Of a stretch of 10,205 bases of DNA, positions 1-7,960 are shown piece after piece; position 1 is the stretch's first letter, and each line of letters opens with the position of its first letter. Below the pieces are notes generated by a model that worked only from the letters and a program-made list of their open reading frames with translations, did not search any database and was not told where the DNA came from. Made by a program: the position numbers and the translations under genes. The DNA lies in NCBI GenBank assembly GCA_013214715.1, contig JABSSB010000048.1, positions 1 through 10,205 on the forward strand. The letters run 5' to 3'. Source of the stretch: Paracoccaceae bacterium. Lineage in GTDB: Bacteria > Pseudomonadota > Alphaproteobacteria > Rhodobacterales > Rhodobacteraceae.

Positions 1-528
1 CGCAATCGTCCCGCTGTCAGAGATCCACAGGATCAGGCCCGAAACGAAGTAACCTGTGCCCAGTGTTACGATCAGTGAAAACACCCTGAAATAGAGGATA
101 AAGAACGCATTTATTGCCCCGATCGCCGCTCCGGCAAACAAAGCCACGATGATCGCACCACCGATGGGCACGCCTTGCTGCACGTTCAGCACGGCAATGA
201 TCATGGAGCTGAACCCCATGGTCGCCGCCACCGACAGGTCAAAATCCCCAGTCGTGAGCGGGATGATCAGCGCCAGCGTCAGCACCACCACCATCGCGTT
301 CGAACCCAGCATCGAGGCATAGGAATTCCACGCAAACATCTGCGCCGGTTTAAACGCGCCCAACACCAGGATGATCAGAACCCAGGCCACCAAAAGGCCA
401 TAGCGTTCGCCCCAGTCTTTCCAATCAAACGCGCGGGCTGGCTCTGGCGCCACGGCCGCACTTTCCATCGCGGCGATCTTGGCTTCCAAGGCCGCGATGC
501 GGTCCTCATAGACGTCTGTGTCCCTCAT
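1..528 (-). CDS. Sugar-type ABC transporter permease (RbsC-like), N-terminal part
   Basis: Inner-membrane permease subunit of an ABC importer of the ribose/xylose family (BPD_transp_2). Only the first 176 codons are present, and the frame stays open to base 1. The ATG at 528 lies one base after the TGA of the upstream ATPase gene (530-532), so it is probably translationally coupled. About 45 hydrophilic residues come first, including an unusual heptad-like segment at residues 7-23 (YEDRIAALEAKIAAMES). Hydrophobic segments follow, starting at GLLVAWVLIILVLGAF and continuing through AMVVVLTLALIIPL. The stretch LTTGDFDLSVAATMGF matches the conserved cytoplasmic-loop style of RbsC/XylH permeases (usually T.GIDLSVG), with DFDLSV here. 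The N-terminal coiled-coil segment resembles the start of HyuA in the same operon. The family call is firm; the substrate cannot be read from the permease. Confidence 0.93.
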   Translation of the reverse strand, partial: MRDTDVYEDRIAALEAKIAAMESAAVAPEPARAFDWKDWGERYGLLVAWVLIILVLGAFKPAQMFAWNSYASMLGSNAMVVVLTLALIIPLTTGDFDLSVAATMGFSSMIIAVLNVQQGVPIGGAIIVALFAGAAIGAINAFFILYFRVFSLIVTLGTGYFVSGLILWISDSGTIA

Positions 529-529
529 C

Positions 530-2101
530 TCATGCAATCCTGCTCATGGAGCGGTAGCAATGCTCCGCTATCGCGTCTTTGGTGAGTGTGTTGCCGCTCA
601 GCTCCGCAACGATCTGGCCGCGCGCAAAGATCAGAACCCGGTGACAGATCGCGGCAAGCTGGTCGTAATCCGAAGACGCAACCAGAACGCCAGCGCCACG
701 GTCTGCAGCCTCGTCCAGCCGGTCCCAGATCGCCTGCCGGGCGCCGACATCGACGCCTTGCGTCGGTTCGTCCAGCAGCACCAGTTTCGGGTCGGTTTGC
801 AGCCATTTGGCCAGCACAACCTTTTGCGCATTACCGCCCGAAAGCGCTTCTAACGGCAGGCCAGGCTGGTTCGGTTTGACCTGCGCGGTCGCCCCAAGTT
901 GGGCTGCATGCGTGTGAACCTGCCTGTCCGTCAGCCCCAGTTTGCTGCGCAGTTTTTCATAGATCGGCATGGCCATATTGTCGCCCACGCTTAGCGAGCC
1001 GACACCCGCAGCACCTAGCCGGTCGGCGGGAAGATACACAATCCCACGTTCCAGCGCTTCAATCGGCGTAAGGCGCGACAGCGGCAAAGTCCGACCGGAC
1101 AGCTTCAGCTTACCCCCCGGCCCGCCCAACGCGCCGTAAAGGGCCGCAGGCACGGCGTCATAACCGGAGCCGATCAGCCCCGTCACACCAAGGATTTCGC
1201 CTTCGGCCACACCGAAGCTGACCGGGCCGACGCCCGGTGCCTGAAGCACCTGAACCTCGGCCAATGTGGCCGCGTTGCCCAGCGCCTTTGCACGGCCGCC
1301 ATAGGCTTCAAGGCTGCGGCCGATGATACGGTCCACAAAGCCTTCATGTGAGGTGCTGGCCGTTTCGACCGTATCGATCAGATGCCCATCCCGCAGGATT
1401 GTGGCGCGATCTGTGATCTCGCGCACCTCGTCCACATCATGGCTGACGAATATCACGCTCGCGCCCGAGGCTGTGCAGCGCCGGACCAGATCAAACAACT
1501 GGTCAACACCCGCGCGCGGCAAAAACGGCGTGGGTTCATCCAGAACCAGCACGCCGGGGCGGTCAGCATGTTGTTCGGTGGCCTGGCGCAAATCCTCATA
1601 GGCGCGTACAATGGCCAGCAAGGCCCGTTCAACCGGTGAAAGTGCGCCCACTTCGGCGCGCGGATCGAGGGAGAGGCCAAATTCGTCAAAAGTCGCCGCA
1701 GCCTTGGCGTGCAGCTTGCGCCAGTTCAGCCGCCAGTCCGGCTTGGTCGCAAAATCGCCCAGATAAAGGTTTTCGGTCACCGAGACCGTGGGGATCAGGC
1801 CCAAATTCTGATGCACAAAGGCCAGCCCGCGCGCGCGCGCGTCATGGCCCGAGACTGGCAGCGTCAGCCTATCACCGTAAAGCCGGATTTCGGCCCCCGG
1901 CTCGGGCGTGTGAAAGCCCGACAGAATCTTGATCAGCGTTGATTTCCCGGACCCGTTGGAGCCCAGAAGGCCATGGACCTCGCCCCGCGCCACATGCAGC
2001 GACACGTTATTGAGGGCCACGGCCCCGCCGAAATGCTTCGACAGGCCCGAGATATCAAGCGCGGGGCCGTTGCCGGCCCCGTTTGACTGCGATGATGTCA
2101 C
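530..2101 (-). CDS. Sugar-type ABC transporter ATP-binding protein, tandem ATPase (RbsA/XylG/MglA-like)
   Basis: Cytoplasmic energy subunit with two fused ATPase domains, about 523 residues, a normal length for the family. Domain 1 has Walker A GSNGSGKST (about 47-55), a divergent signature LSPVERALL (about 154-162) in place of LSGGQ, Walker B VLVLDEPT (about 184-191) and the switch histidine in VSHD. Domain 2 has a lysine-less Walker A (GLIGSGYDA, about 308-316), as is usual in this family, with an intact LSGGNAQK signature (about 420) and VLLDEPTQGVDVG (about 441-453). I chose the GTG at 2101 because its GTGA overlaps the TGA of the binding-protein gene by four bases. A TTG four codons upstream (2113) is the alternative. 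It pairs with the binding protein and permease on either side. Substrate specificity is not visible in the sequence. Confidence 0.95.
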   Translation of the reverse strand: MTSSQSNGAGNGPALDISGLSKHFGGAVALNNVSLHVARGEVHGLLGSNGSGKSTLIKILSGFHTPEPGAEIRLYGDRLTLPVSGHDARARGLAFVHQNLGLIPTVSVTENLYLGDFATKPDWRLNWRKLHAKAAATFDEFGLSLDPRAEVGALSPVERALLAIVRAYEDLRQATEQHADRPGVLVLDEPTPFLPRAGVDQLFDLVRRCTASGASVIFVSHDVDEVREITDRATILRDGHLIDTVETASTSHEGFVDRIIGRSLEAYGGRAKALGNAATLAEVQVLQAPGVGPVSFGVAEGEILGVTGLIGSGYDAVPAALYGALGGPGGKLKLSGRTLPLSRLTPIEALERGIVYLPADRLGAAGVGSLSVGDNMAMPIYEKLRSKLGLTDRQVHTHAAQLGATAQVKPNQPGLPLEALSGGNAQKVVLAKWLQTDPKLVLLDEPTQGVDVGARQAIWDRLDEAADRGAGVLVASSDYDQLAAICHRVLIFARGQIVAELSGNTLTKDAIAEHCYRSMSRIA

Positions 2102-3183
2102 TCCAGACCCCAAAGCGCCTTGAAGCCTGCGATATGCACATCGCCATAGCCGTCGTTGAAGGTGGCCGGGTTGCCTGCGCTCGCCACGTTTTCATCGGTG
2201 AAGATGAAGGCAGGCGTGTTCAGCTTGTCCACCGCGGGCAGACCGCACAGCAGGCGCATATTGGCATCGGTGCCAGCCATGCCGACCCAGCCAAGGCTTT
2301 CGCCAACATTCATTTCCACGATGTCACCGTCGCGCATCATATCCAGCACAAAAGGCGTGCCGTTGTAGCTGACGATCTTGGCGTCCGATCCTGCGATCTG
2401 GATGGCGGGCACAATGAACTGGCTCATGGAATCATAGACGGGCAGAACATAGTTGATGCTGGGATCGGCCAGCAGCGCGTTCTGAACGGCGGGTTGACCT
2501 TGAGTGGCCCAGTCATTCACCGGCACATTGATATAAGTGGTTTTGCAATCCGGGCAGTTTGCTTCCAGATAGCCGATGATCGAATCCCGCAGCGGGGCCG
2601 TAGGGGTGATTTCATCCGGGCCCAAAACCAACGCATTTACCTGACCTTCGGTCTGCACCATGGTCCAAGCTGCGATGATTTCGCCGATGGTCACGTAGTC
2701 GGTATTGGCTGCGCCATCCATCCAATCGGGCGCGCCCTGGGTGCTGGCATCCCAATTATGTGTCGCAGTAATTTTCAGGCCGGCTTGCTGCGCCTCAATG
2801 ATCTGGGGCTGCAGGAATTCTGGTGGCAGACCGCCTTGCAGGTCAATCAGGTCAAAGTCTTCGGCTACTGCCGTGCTGATGCCCTGAATCCAACCCGCCG
2901 GGTCCATCTGGGTTTCCCAATCGCGCAGCTCAAACCCGACCAGTCCAGCCGCGTCCACAAAACCCTGGCTGATTGCCGCGTTGAATGGGTTGGCATTGGT
3001 CAGCGGGATGACGAACATCTTCTTGTCCGCCATGCAGGCGCGCGCATCAAACGGCTCTCCCGGCGCCTCAAAAGTCGGAAGCTCGCTGTATTTTTCGATC
3101 AGCGCCTTGGCGGCGTCCATATCGGCAAAGGCCGGCGAGGCCAGAGCCATTGCCGCCATACTGGGGATAAGAAGTTGTTTCAC
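2098..3183 (-). CDS. Periplasmic substrate-binding protein of the ABC importer (Peripla_BP_4-like)
   Basis: Secreted binding protein that captures the ligand for the transporter encoded by the next genes. The N-terminus is a classical signal peptide (basic start, LLIPSMAAMALA core, SPAFA then DMDA), with predicted cleavage after the second alanine of AFA. No lipobox is seen. The mature protein has the pattern of sugar-type binding proteins: an early strand MFVIPLTNANPF, then NALVLGPDEITPT, INYVLPVYDSMS and AKIVSYNGTPF. I prefer the GTG at 3183 (361 residues) because GAGGA at 3192-3196 sits 8 bases upstream. A GTG at 3198 would add MRKTK and overlap the amidase stop by four bases, but has no visible ribosome site. 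The mature chain has four cysteines, including a CPDC pair, which is unusual. With hydantoinase and amidase genes beside it, the ligand may be a cyclic ureide or related compound rather than a sugar (inference). Confidence 0.9.
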   Translation of the reverse strand: MKQLLIPSMAAMALASPAFADMDAAKALIEKYSELPTFEAPGEPFDARACMADKKMFVIPLTNANPFNAAISQGFVDAAGLVGFELRDWETQMDPAGWIQGISTAVAEDFDLIDLQGGLPPEFLQPQIIEAQQAGLKITATHNWDASTQGAPDWMDGAANTDYVTIGEIIAAWTMVQTEGQVNALVLGPDEITPTAPLRDSIIGYLEANCPDCKTTYINVPVNDWATQGQPAVQNALLADPSINYVLPVYDSMSQFIVPAIQIAGSDAKIVSYNGTPFVLDMMRDGDIVEMNVGESLGWVGMAGTDANMRLLCGLPAVDKLNTPAFIFTDENVASAGNPATFNDGYGDVHIAGFKALWGLE

Positions 3184-3194
3184 CTTGGTTTTCC

Positions 3195-3845
3195 TCACTG
3201 TTGTTCACTGTTGGTTGTTGAGTTCAGATAGTCGATGGCCGCATCGGTGCTGATCAGATCGGCGTATTTGGCGCTCATATCGAACAGGTTGGCCCGATGC
3301 GGGTCTTCGGCCCGGTCGCCCACGGCATCTTCAACCACCAGCGTCACGAACCCATGCGAGATCGCGTCGATGCAAGTCGCCCGCACACAGCCCGAGGTCG
3401 TCACGCCCGTCAGCAGAAGCGTGTCGATCTTGAGCCATTGCAACGTCGCCGCCAGCGAGGTTCCGAAAAACGCGCTGGGGTATTGCTTGGTGATGATGAT
3501 GTCGTCTGACGTATAGGCGAGAGGCGGGGCGAGCTTCTGTGTCTCGGCGCCCGCATCAAAACAGCTCAGCGCGGGGACTTTGGCATAGAACGCGCCGCCA
3601 TCCGCGCCACCGGGCTGATATTTCACCTCGGTGAAAATGGTCGGCACGCCCATCTCGCGTGCCTTGGGGGCCAGCCGCGCCGCATTGTCGAGCGCGCTCT
3701 GGCAGCCCGACCCGCCATAAAGCGGCGCGTCAGGATCGAAATAAGCCACGGCAAAATCAATGAACAGCACCGCAGGCCGGGCGCCACGCGTCTGTGACGC
3801 GTGATAGCCCGCGCGGGCATAGTTCTGATCGAGCGTGTCCGTCAT
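3195..3845 (-). CDS. Isochorismatase-fold cysteine hydrolase, N-carbamoylsarcosine amidase-like
   Basis: Predicted cytoplasmic amidohydrolase of 216 residues, the usual size. The catalytic triad of the superfamily is visible: Asp30 in VLFIDF, Lys120 in ITKQYPSAFFGT and the nucleophile Cys153 in GVTTSGCVRAT. The Lys-to-Cys spacing of 33 and Asp-to-Lys spacing of 90 are close to those I recall for Arthrobacter N-carbamoylsarcosine amidase (Asp51, Lys144, Cys177), and VTTSGCVRAT is typical of that subgroup. Known members release CO2 and ammonia from an N-carbamoyl amino acid. The gene overlaps the HyuB stop by four bases (ATGA at 3845-3842), the expected place for an enzyme acting on the ring-opened product of HyuAB. 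Other members of the superfamily (ureidoacrylate, biuret or nicotinamide hydrolases) remain possible. Fold and triad are near certain; the exact substrate is moderate. Confidence 0.93.
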   Translation of the reverse strand: MTDTLDQNYARAGYHASQTRGARPAVLFIDFAVAYFDPDAPLYGGSGCQSALDNAARLAPKAREMGVPTIFTEVKYQPGGADGGAFYAKVPALSCFDAGAETQKLAPPLAYTSDDIIITKQYPSAFFGTSLAATLQWLKIDTLLLTGVTTSGCVRATCIDAISHGFVTLVVEDAVGDRAEDPHRANLFDMSAKYADLISTDAAIDYLNSTTNSEQQ

Positions 3846-5734
3846 TCCGCCGCCTGCTTGAACGCGTCACGGAAAATCGGGGCCACTGGCGGCTCGAACC
3901 CAGTTTCTTGCTTGCAACGGGCTTTGAGTTCTTCGATCGAGGTGAAGCCCCGATCAAAAAGCTGCACATCGCCGCGCGACGCGGCCATTTGCCTGCGCAG
4001 CTTGGTCGTGGCCTTGTCGTCCACCAGGCCATTGGCCACGACGACGCCATAGCGGCGCGCGCCCTCTTCGGTGACCAGACCGCGCGCGATGTCGCGCAGG
4101 ACCAGTGCCGGATCACGTTCCAGCGGATCACCCCAGCCGCCGCCGCCCCATGTGTTGAAATACAGGATGTCACCCGGCTGAACAGCGATCCGGTCGCATT
4201 TCGAGGGAATGTTCTCTTCGGTTCCGTCCTTGCGCACCAATCGCTTGGTTGAGCGCATGCCCGGCGCACCGCCATTCACACCCCAGGGTGAGGTGAGCCA
4301 GCGATCATCATGGATCGACACCTCGCCTGCTTCCAGCATTTCATAGGCAATGGTGATGCCATTGCCGCCGCGATGCAGTCCCGCGCCGCCCGAATCCGGG
4401 ATCGTCGCGTATTCACGAATGCGCAGCGGGAAATAGGCCTCAAGGAATTCATTGGGTACATTGGTAAAGGCTGGCCACAGCGAATGGCCGTCCGCGCCGT
4501 CGCCGGCAGGCCGCCCCGGAATGCCACCGAAGCCGATCTGGAACAGCTGATACCATTCGCCATCCGCGCCAAAACCCGAATACATGAAATGCGGGCTGTC
4601 GGAGAAGCCAGCGGCGTTCAACGCCTCGGGCGCGCCCTGACCCAGCAATCCACCCATCAGGTCGAAAATCCGACCCAGCATATGCGTCCGGCAGGACAGC
4701 GCTGCGGGTTTCTTGGGCTTGAGGATACAGCCTTCGGGGATATGCACCTCGACCAGATCATAGAACCCGTCATTGAACAGGATTTGCGGGTCAAACAGGT
4801 TGATCGTGAAAGCCCCGAAGAACATTTTGAACATTTCTTCGTTCAGCAGGAAATTGATCGAGCTAAAGCTCTGCGGATCAGACCCGGTGAAATCAAAATA
4901 GGCGATATTGCCTTCGCGATGCAGATGGCAGGCGATCTTGTAAGGGCCATTGCCCATGCCATCATCGTCGATCCAGTCTTCGAAATAGGCTTTCTGCCCA
5001 TTCACCGCCTCGGGGATGATCATCTGAATGATCGCACCCATCGCGGCCTTGTTGCGGTCCAGCATGTCCTGCATGGCCGAGATGTAGATATCGGTGCCAA
5101 AGCGTTCGATATTCTCGCGCACGCGGCGTTCGGCTAGACGCAGAGCCGCAATGATCGCAAAGAAGTCGGACTTGTTCCATTCCGGCATCCGCGTGTTGTG
5201 CAGCATGATGTTGAGAAGTTCGTCCTGAAGCTCCCCACCGCGATAGATCTTTGTTGGTGGGATGATCAGGCCTTCTTCATAGATCATCTTGGCATCCGTT
5301 GGCAGTGAACCGGGTACTTTGCCGCCCACATCGGTCATGTGGCCGAACATGGCGGCCCAGCTGACCAGCTTGCCCTCGTGAAAGATCGGCATCATCAGCA
5401 GCCAGTCATTCAAATGGCTGACCGCGCCGTTACAGGAATAGGGGTCGTTGGTGATGAAGATATCACCATCTTCAATCGTGCCCTCATAGCCCTGCATGAA
5501 GCCATAAAGGAACGAGCCGAACTGCCCCACGACCATTTTGCCTTCTTCATTCGCGATCAACGGGAAGGCGTCATGCTGTTCGCGAATGCCTGGCGACATG
5601 GCGGTGCGGAACAGCACCGCGTCCATCTCGTTGCGCGCATTGCGCAGGGCGTTTTCCACAATATCCAGCGTGATCGGATCGACGGTCACACGGTTGAACG
5701 GGGTCGAATTTGTTTCAATGATGCGAGCTGGCAT
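3842..5734 (-). CDS. hyuB: Hydantoinase/oxoprolinase subunit B (HyuB family)
   Basis: Partner subunit of the ATP-dependent hydantoinase/5-oxoprolinase family. With HyuA it opens a hydantoin or lactam ring. It has 630 residues, slightly long, because about 60 residues follow the usual end motif. Family landmarks run in order: DPITLDIVENALR (19-31), LFRTAMSPGIREQHD (about 41-55), DIFITNDPYSCNGAVSHLND (91-110), GHMTDVGGKVPGS (131-143), EEGLIIPP (153-160), a glycine-rich GGGGWGDP (about 530-537) and ARGLVTEEGARRYGVVV near the C-terminus. The ATG at 5734 is preceded by AAGGGG (5744-5749) with a 9-base spacer and lies six bases after the hyuA stop. The segment at GAVSHLND departs from the GGTH/GNTHL seen in many homologues, so substrate preference may differ. 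Whether the substrate is N-methylhydantoin, another hydantoin or a lactam cannot be settled from sequence. Confidence 0.95.
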   Translation of the reverse strand: MPARIIETNSTPFNRVTVDPITLDIVENALRNARNEMDAVLFRTAMSPGIREQHDAFPLIANEEGKMVVGQFGSFLYGFMQGYEGTIEDGDIFITNDPYSCNGAVSHLNDWLLMMPIFHEGKLVSWAAMFGHMTDVGGKVPGSLPTDAKMIYEEGLIIPPTKIYRGGELQDELLNIMLHNTRMPEWNKSDFFAIIAALRLAERRVRENIERFGTDIYISAMQDMLDRNKAAMGAIIQMIIPEAVNGQKAYFEDWIDDDGMGNGPYKIACHLHREGNIAYFDFTGSDPQSFSSINFLLNEEMFKMFFGAFTINLFDPQILFNDGFYDLVEVHIPEGCILKPKKPAALSCRTHMLGRIFDLMGGLLGQGAPEALNAAGFSDSPHFMYSGFGADGEWYQLFQIGFGGIPGRPAGDGADGHSLWPAFTNVPNEFLEAYFPLRIREYATIPDSGGAGLHRGGNGITIAYEMLEAGEVSIHDDRWLTSPWGVNGGAPGMRSTKRLVRKDGTEENIPSKCDRIAVQPGDILYFNTWGGGGWGDPLERDPALVLRDIARGLVTEEGARRYGVVVANGLVDDKATTKLRRQMAASRGDVQLFDRGFTSIEELKARCKQETGFEPPVAPIFRDAFKQAAE

Positions 5735-5740
5735 GGTTTC

Positions 5741-7948
5741 TTACCCCTTCGCTTTCTCGTGGCCCTCGGGCCAGATCAGAATGTTGCCGATGGCGTCGAT
5801 GGTGCCGACATGGCCGGGCAGGATGACAGAGGTTGAATCCATCTCGGTCACCACAGCGGGGCCTTGCACGATGTTGCCAGGCTTCAGCTTGGCCCGATCA
5901 TAGATCCAGGCATTACACCACTGGCCGCCTTCAAAAATACGGGTTTCCTGCACCTTGGCCGCGCTGGCATCCGCGCTGCCGCGGCCGGTATCGGGCGTGA
6001 CAAAGCTTTTCTCTGCCCCCTGCACCACGGCACGCAGACCGACGATTTCATGCTCGGCATCCAACGCGAAGGTGAAGAGCTGCTCATGCTCGCTGTCAAA
6101 GCGGCGCGTGATGCCCAGAATACCCGTCGCAGACAGGTCATTCGGGGTGACATCAATGGTCAGCTTCATGCCCTGCCCATGATACCGGATATCCACCTGA
6201 TAGAGCACGTCTTGTTCGTCTACGGGCACGCCTTCGGCGGTGAGCGCCTCGGCCGCCCCGGCCTCAAGATCTTTGAGCATCGCGGTGATCGACCGGTCAT
6301 CCGTGTCGGACACGCGGGCCACAAAGGTCTGGCTCGCCTCATTGCGCAGGCGGGTCGTCGCATCGCCATAGGCACACAGCACGCCCGGCCCCGGAGGAAT
6401 GATGGCAGGCCATGAATTCACCAGCCGCGCCAACGCGTTGGCATGAAGCGGCCCGGCGCCGCCAAAGCCGATCAACGCGAAATCACGCGGGTCATAACCT
6501 TGCTCGACCGAGACAAGCCGCAGAGCACCGACCATGTTTTCGTTGACGATGCGGATGATGCCTTCAGCGGCTTCTTCAACGCTCAAGCCCAGCGCGTCAG
6601 CCACGGTTTTCACGGCGGTCTCGGCCAGGTCGCGGCTGATCTGCATGTCGCCACCCAGCTTGGCATCCGAGGGCAGATAGCCCAGCACCACATTGGCATC
6701 GGTCACGGTGGGCTCGGTACCGCCTTTCATATAGGCAGCCGGTCCCGGCGCAGCACCCGCCGATTGCGGTCCAACGCGCAGCGCTTTGGTCAGTTCCGGC
6801 ACATAAGCAATGGATCCGCCGCCCGCGCCCACGGTGCGCACATCAATGGATGGCGCGCGCACGGTCACGTCGCCGACACGGGTTTCGCGCCGCGTCCGCG
6901 CCACGCCCTGTTCAATCAGCGCCACATCGGTTGAGGTGCCGCCCATGTCAAAGGTCAGCAGATTTTCAAATTCGGCCTGTTTGGCGATCCATAGCGCCCC
7001 GGCCACACCGCCCGCGGGACCCGACATCAGCAGGTTCACCGGCTGGTCCATCGCCGCCTGAGCAGAGCTGAGACCACCATCCGAGCGCAAGATTTGAAGC
7101 ATGGTGCCATCGCCCATGCGTCGCTTCAGCTCGTCCTGCAGGTTGCGCACATATTTGGACACGACCGGGCGGACGTAAGAGTTCACCACGGTCGTTTCCG
7201 TCCGCTCATATTCATACATCTCCGGCATCACCGAGGCCGAGGTCGACACCGGGATATGCGGCGCGATCTCCTGCGCGATTTCGGCAATGCGACGTTCATG
7301 CGCGTCATTGGCATAGCCATTGAACAGCGCGACAGTCAGCGCCTCAATATCCGAGCTCAGCAGTTTCTTCAGATCGCGGCGCAGCGCCTTTTCATCGAGC
7401 GGGGTCAGGATGTTGCCTTGGGCATCCATCCGCTCATCGGCTTCGATGGTGTATTCCAACGGCGCCAGCGGATCGGTCTTGTTCCAGATCACCCAGCCAC
7501 CCAGACCGCCGGGCACATAGCTTCGAGCAATCTGCAGAACATCCTTGTAGCCTTTGGTCGTAACCAGCCCCACCAAAGCGCCCGAGGAGGTCAGAACCGT
7601 GTTGGTTGCCACGGTCGTGCCATGCATCACCTCGGTGATATCGCCTGGGTCTATACCTGCGATACGGCAGATCTTTTCGATCCCGTTCAGCACGCCTTTG
7701 GAACTGTCCTCAGGAGTCGATGGCACCTTGGCTGTGAAGGTCTTGCCATTGCGCTCATCCAGAAGCAACAGATCGGTGAAGGTGCCGCCCACATCTACAC
7801 CCAGCCGCAGGCCTGTGCCCCCGCGATGCCGCGCGCTGCGCTGCACGGTTTCGATGGCCGAGGCCCCGGACTCAATCCGTTTCAGCCGGTCTTCAAAGGC
7901 GGCCAGCCGTTCCTCGTATTTCTTGATCAGGTCTTCCGTCGCAGACAT
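5741..7948 (-). CDS. hyuA: Hydantoinase/oxoprolinase subunit A (HyuA family) with N-terminal coiled-coil extension
   Basis: ATP-binding subunit of a HyuAB-type ring-opening amidohydrolase. The ASKHA-type phosphate motifs are present: LGVDVGGTFTD (49-59), HGTTVATNTVL (109-119), SGPAGGV (309-315), FDMGGTSTDV (333-342), GAGGGS (374-379) and VGPQSAGAAPGPAAY (392-406). In this family ATP is used to activate the ring carbonyl before hydrolysis. Length is 735; most homologues start almost directly at the VDVGGTFTD strand, so about 45 residues are extra. Those residues contain a heptad-like segment (YEERLAAFEDRLKRIES, 11-27) followed by a polar linker. The ATG at 7948 is well supported by GGGGAG (7954-7959) with a 5-base spacer, so the extension is not a mis-called start. 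It precedes hyuB by six bases. No third carboxylase subunit is seen, which argues against an acetone or acetophenone carboxylase. Confidence 0.95.
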   Translation of the reverse strand: MSATEDLIKKYEERLAAFEDRLKRIESGASAIETVQRSARHRGGTGLRLGVDVGGTFTDLLLLDERNGKTFTAKVPSTPEDSSKGVLNGIEKICRIAGIDPGDITEVMHGTTVATNTVLTSSGALVGLVTTKGYKDVLQIARSYVPGGLGGWVIWNKTDPLAPLEYTIEADERMDAQGNILTPLDEKALRRDLKKLLSSDIEALTVALFNGYANDAHERRIAEIAQEIAPHIPVSTSASVMPEMYEYERTETTVVNSYVRPVVSKYVRNLQDELKRRMGDGTMLQILRSDGGLSSAQAAMDQPVNLLMSGPAGGVAGALWIAKQAEFENLLTFDMGGTSTDVALIEQGVARTRRETRVGDVTVRAPSIDVRTVGAGGGSIAYVPELTKALRVGPQSAGAAPGPAAYMKGGTEPTVTDANVVLGYLPSDAKLGGDMQISRDLAETAVKTVADALGLSVEEAAEGIIRIVNENMVGALRLVSVEQGYDPRDFALIGFGGAGPLHANALARLVNSWPAIIPPGPGVLCAYGDATTRLRNEASQTFVARVSDTDDRSITAMLKDLEAGAAEALTAEGVPVDEQDVLYQVDIRYHGQGMKLTIDVTPNDLSATGILGITRRFDSEHEQLFTFALDAEHEIVGLRAVVQGAEKSFVTPDTGRGSADASAAKVQETRIFEGGQWCNAWIYDRAKLKPGNIVQGPAVVTEMDSTSVILPGHVGTIDAIGNILIWPEGHEKAKG

Positions 7949-7960
7949 GTTCTCTCCCCG

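Noticed and set aside
2083..3231. Long plus-strand open frame (382 codons) opposite the binding-protein gene
   Set aside because: It is the antisense shadow of a clear binding protein with signal peptide; the translation has no recognisable domain and is rich in His and Arg, as expected from GC-rich antisense frames.
4310..5137. Plus-strand open frame of 275 codons opposite hyuB
   Set aside because: It lies wholly inside a strongly conserved hyuB region and its translation shows no motif.
5741..7948. Reading hyuA/hyuB as an acetone or acetophenone carboxylase
   Set aside because: No small third subunit or other carboxylase component is present, and an N-carbamoyl amidase follows directly, which favours ring hydrolysis.
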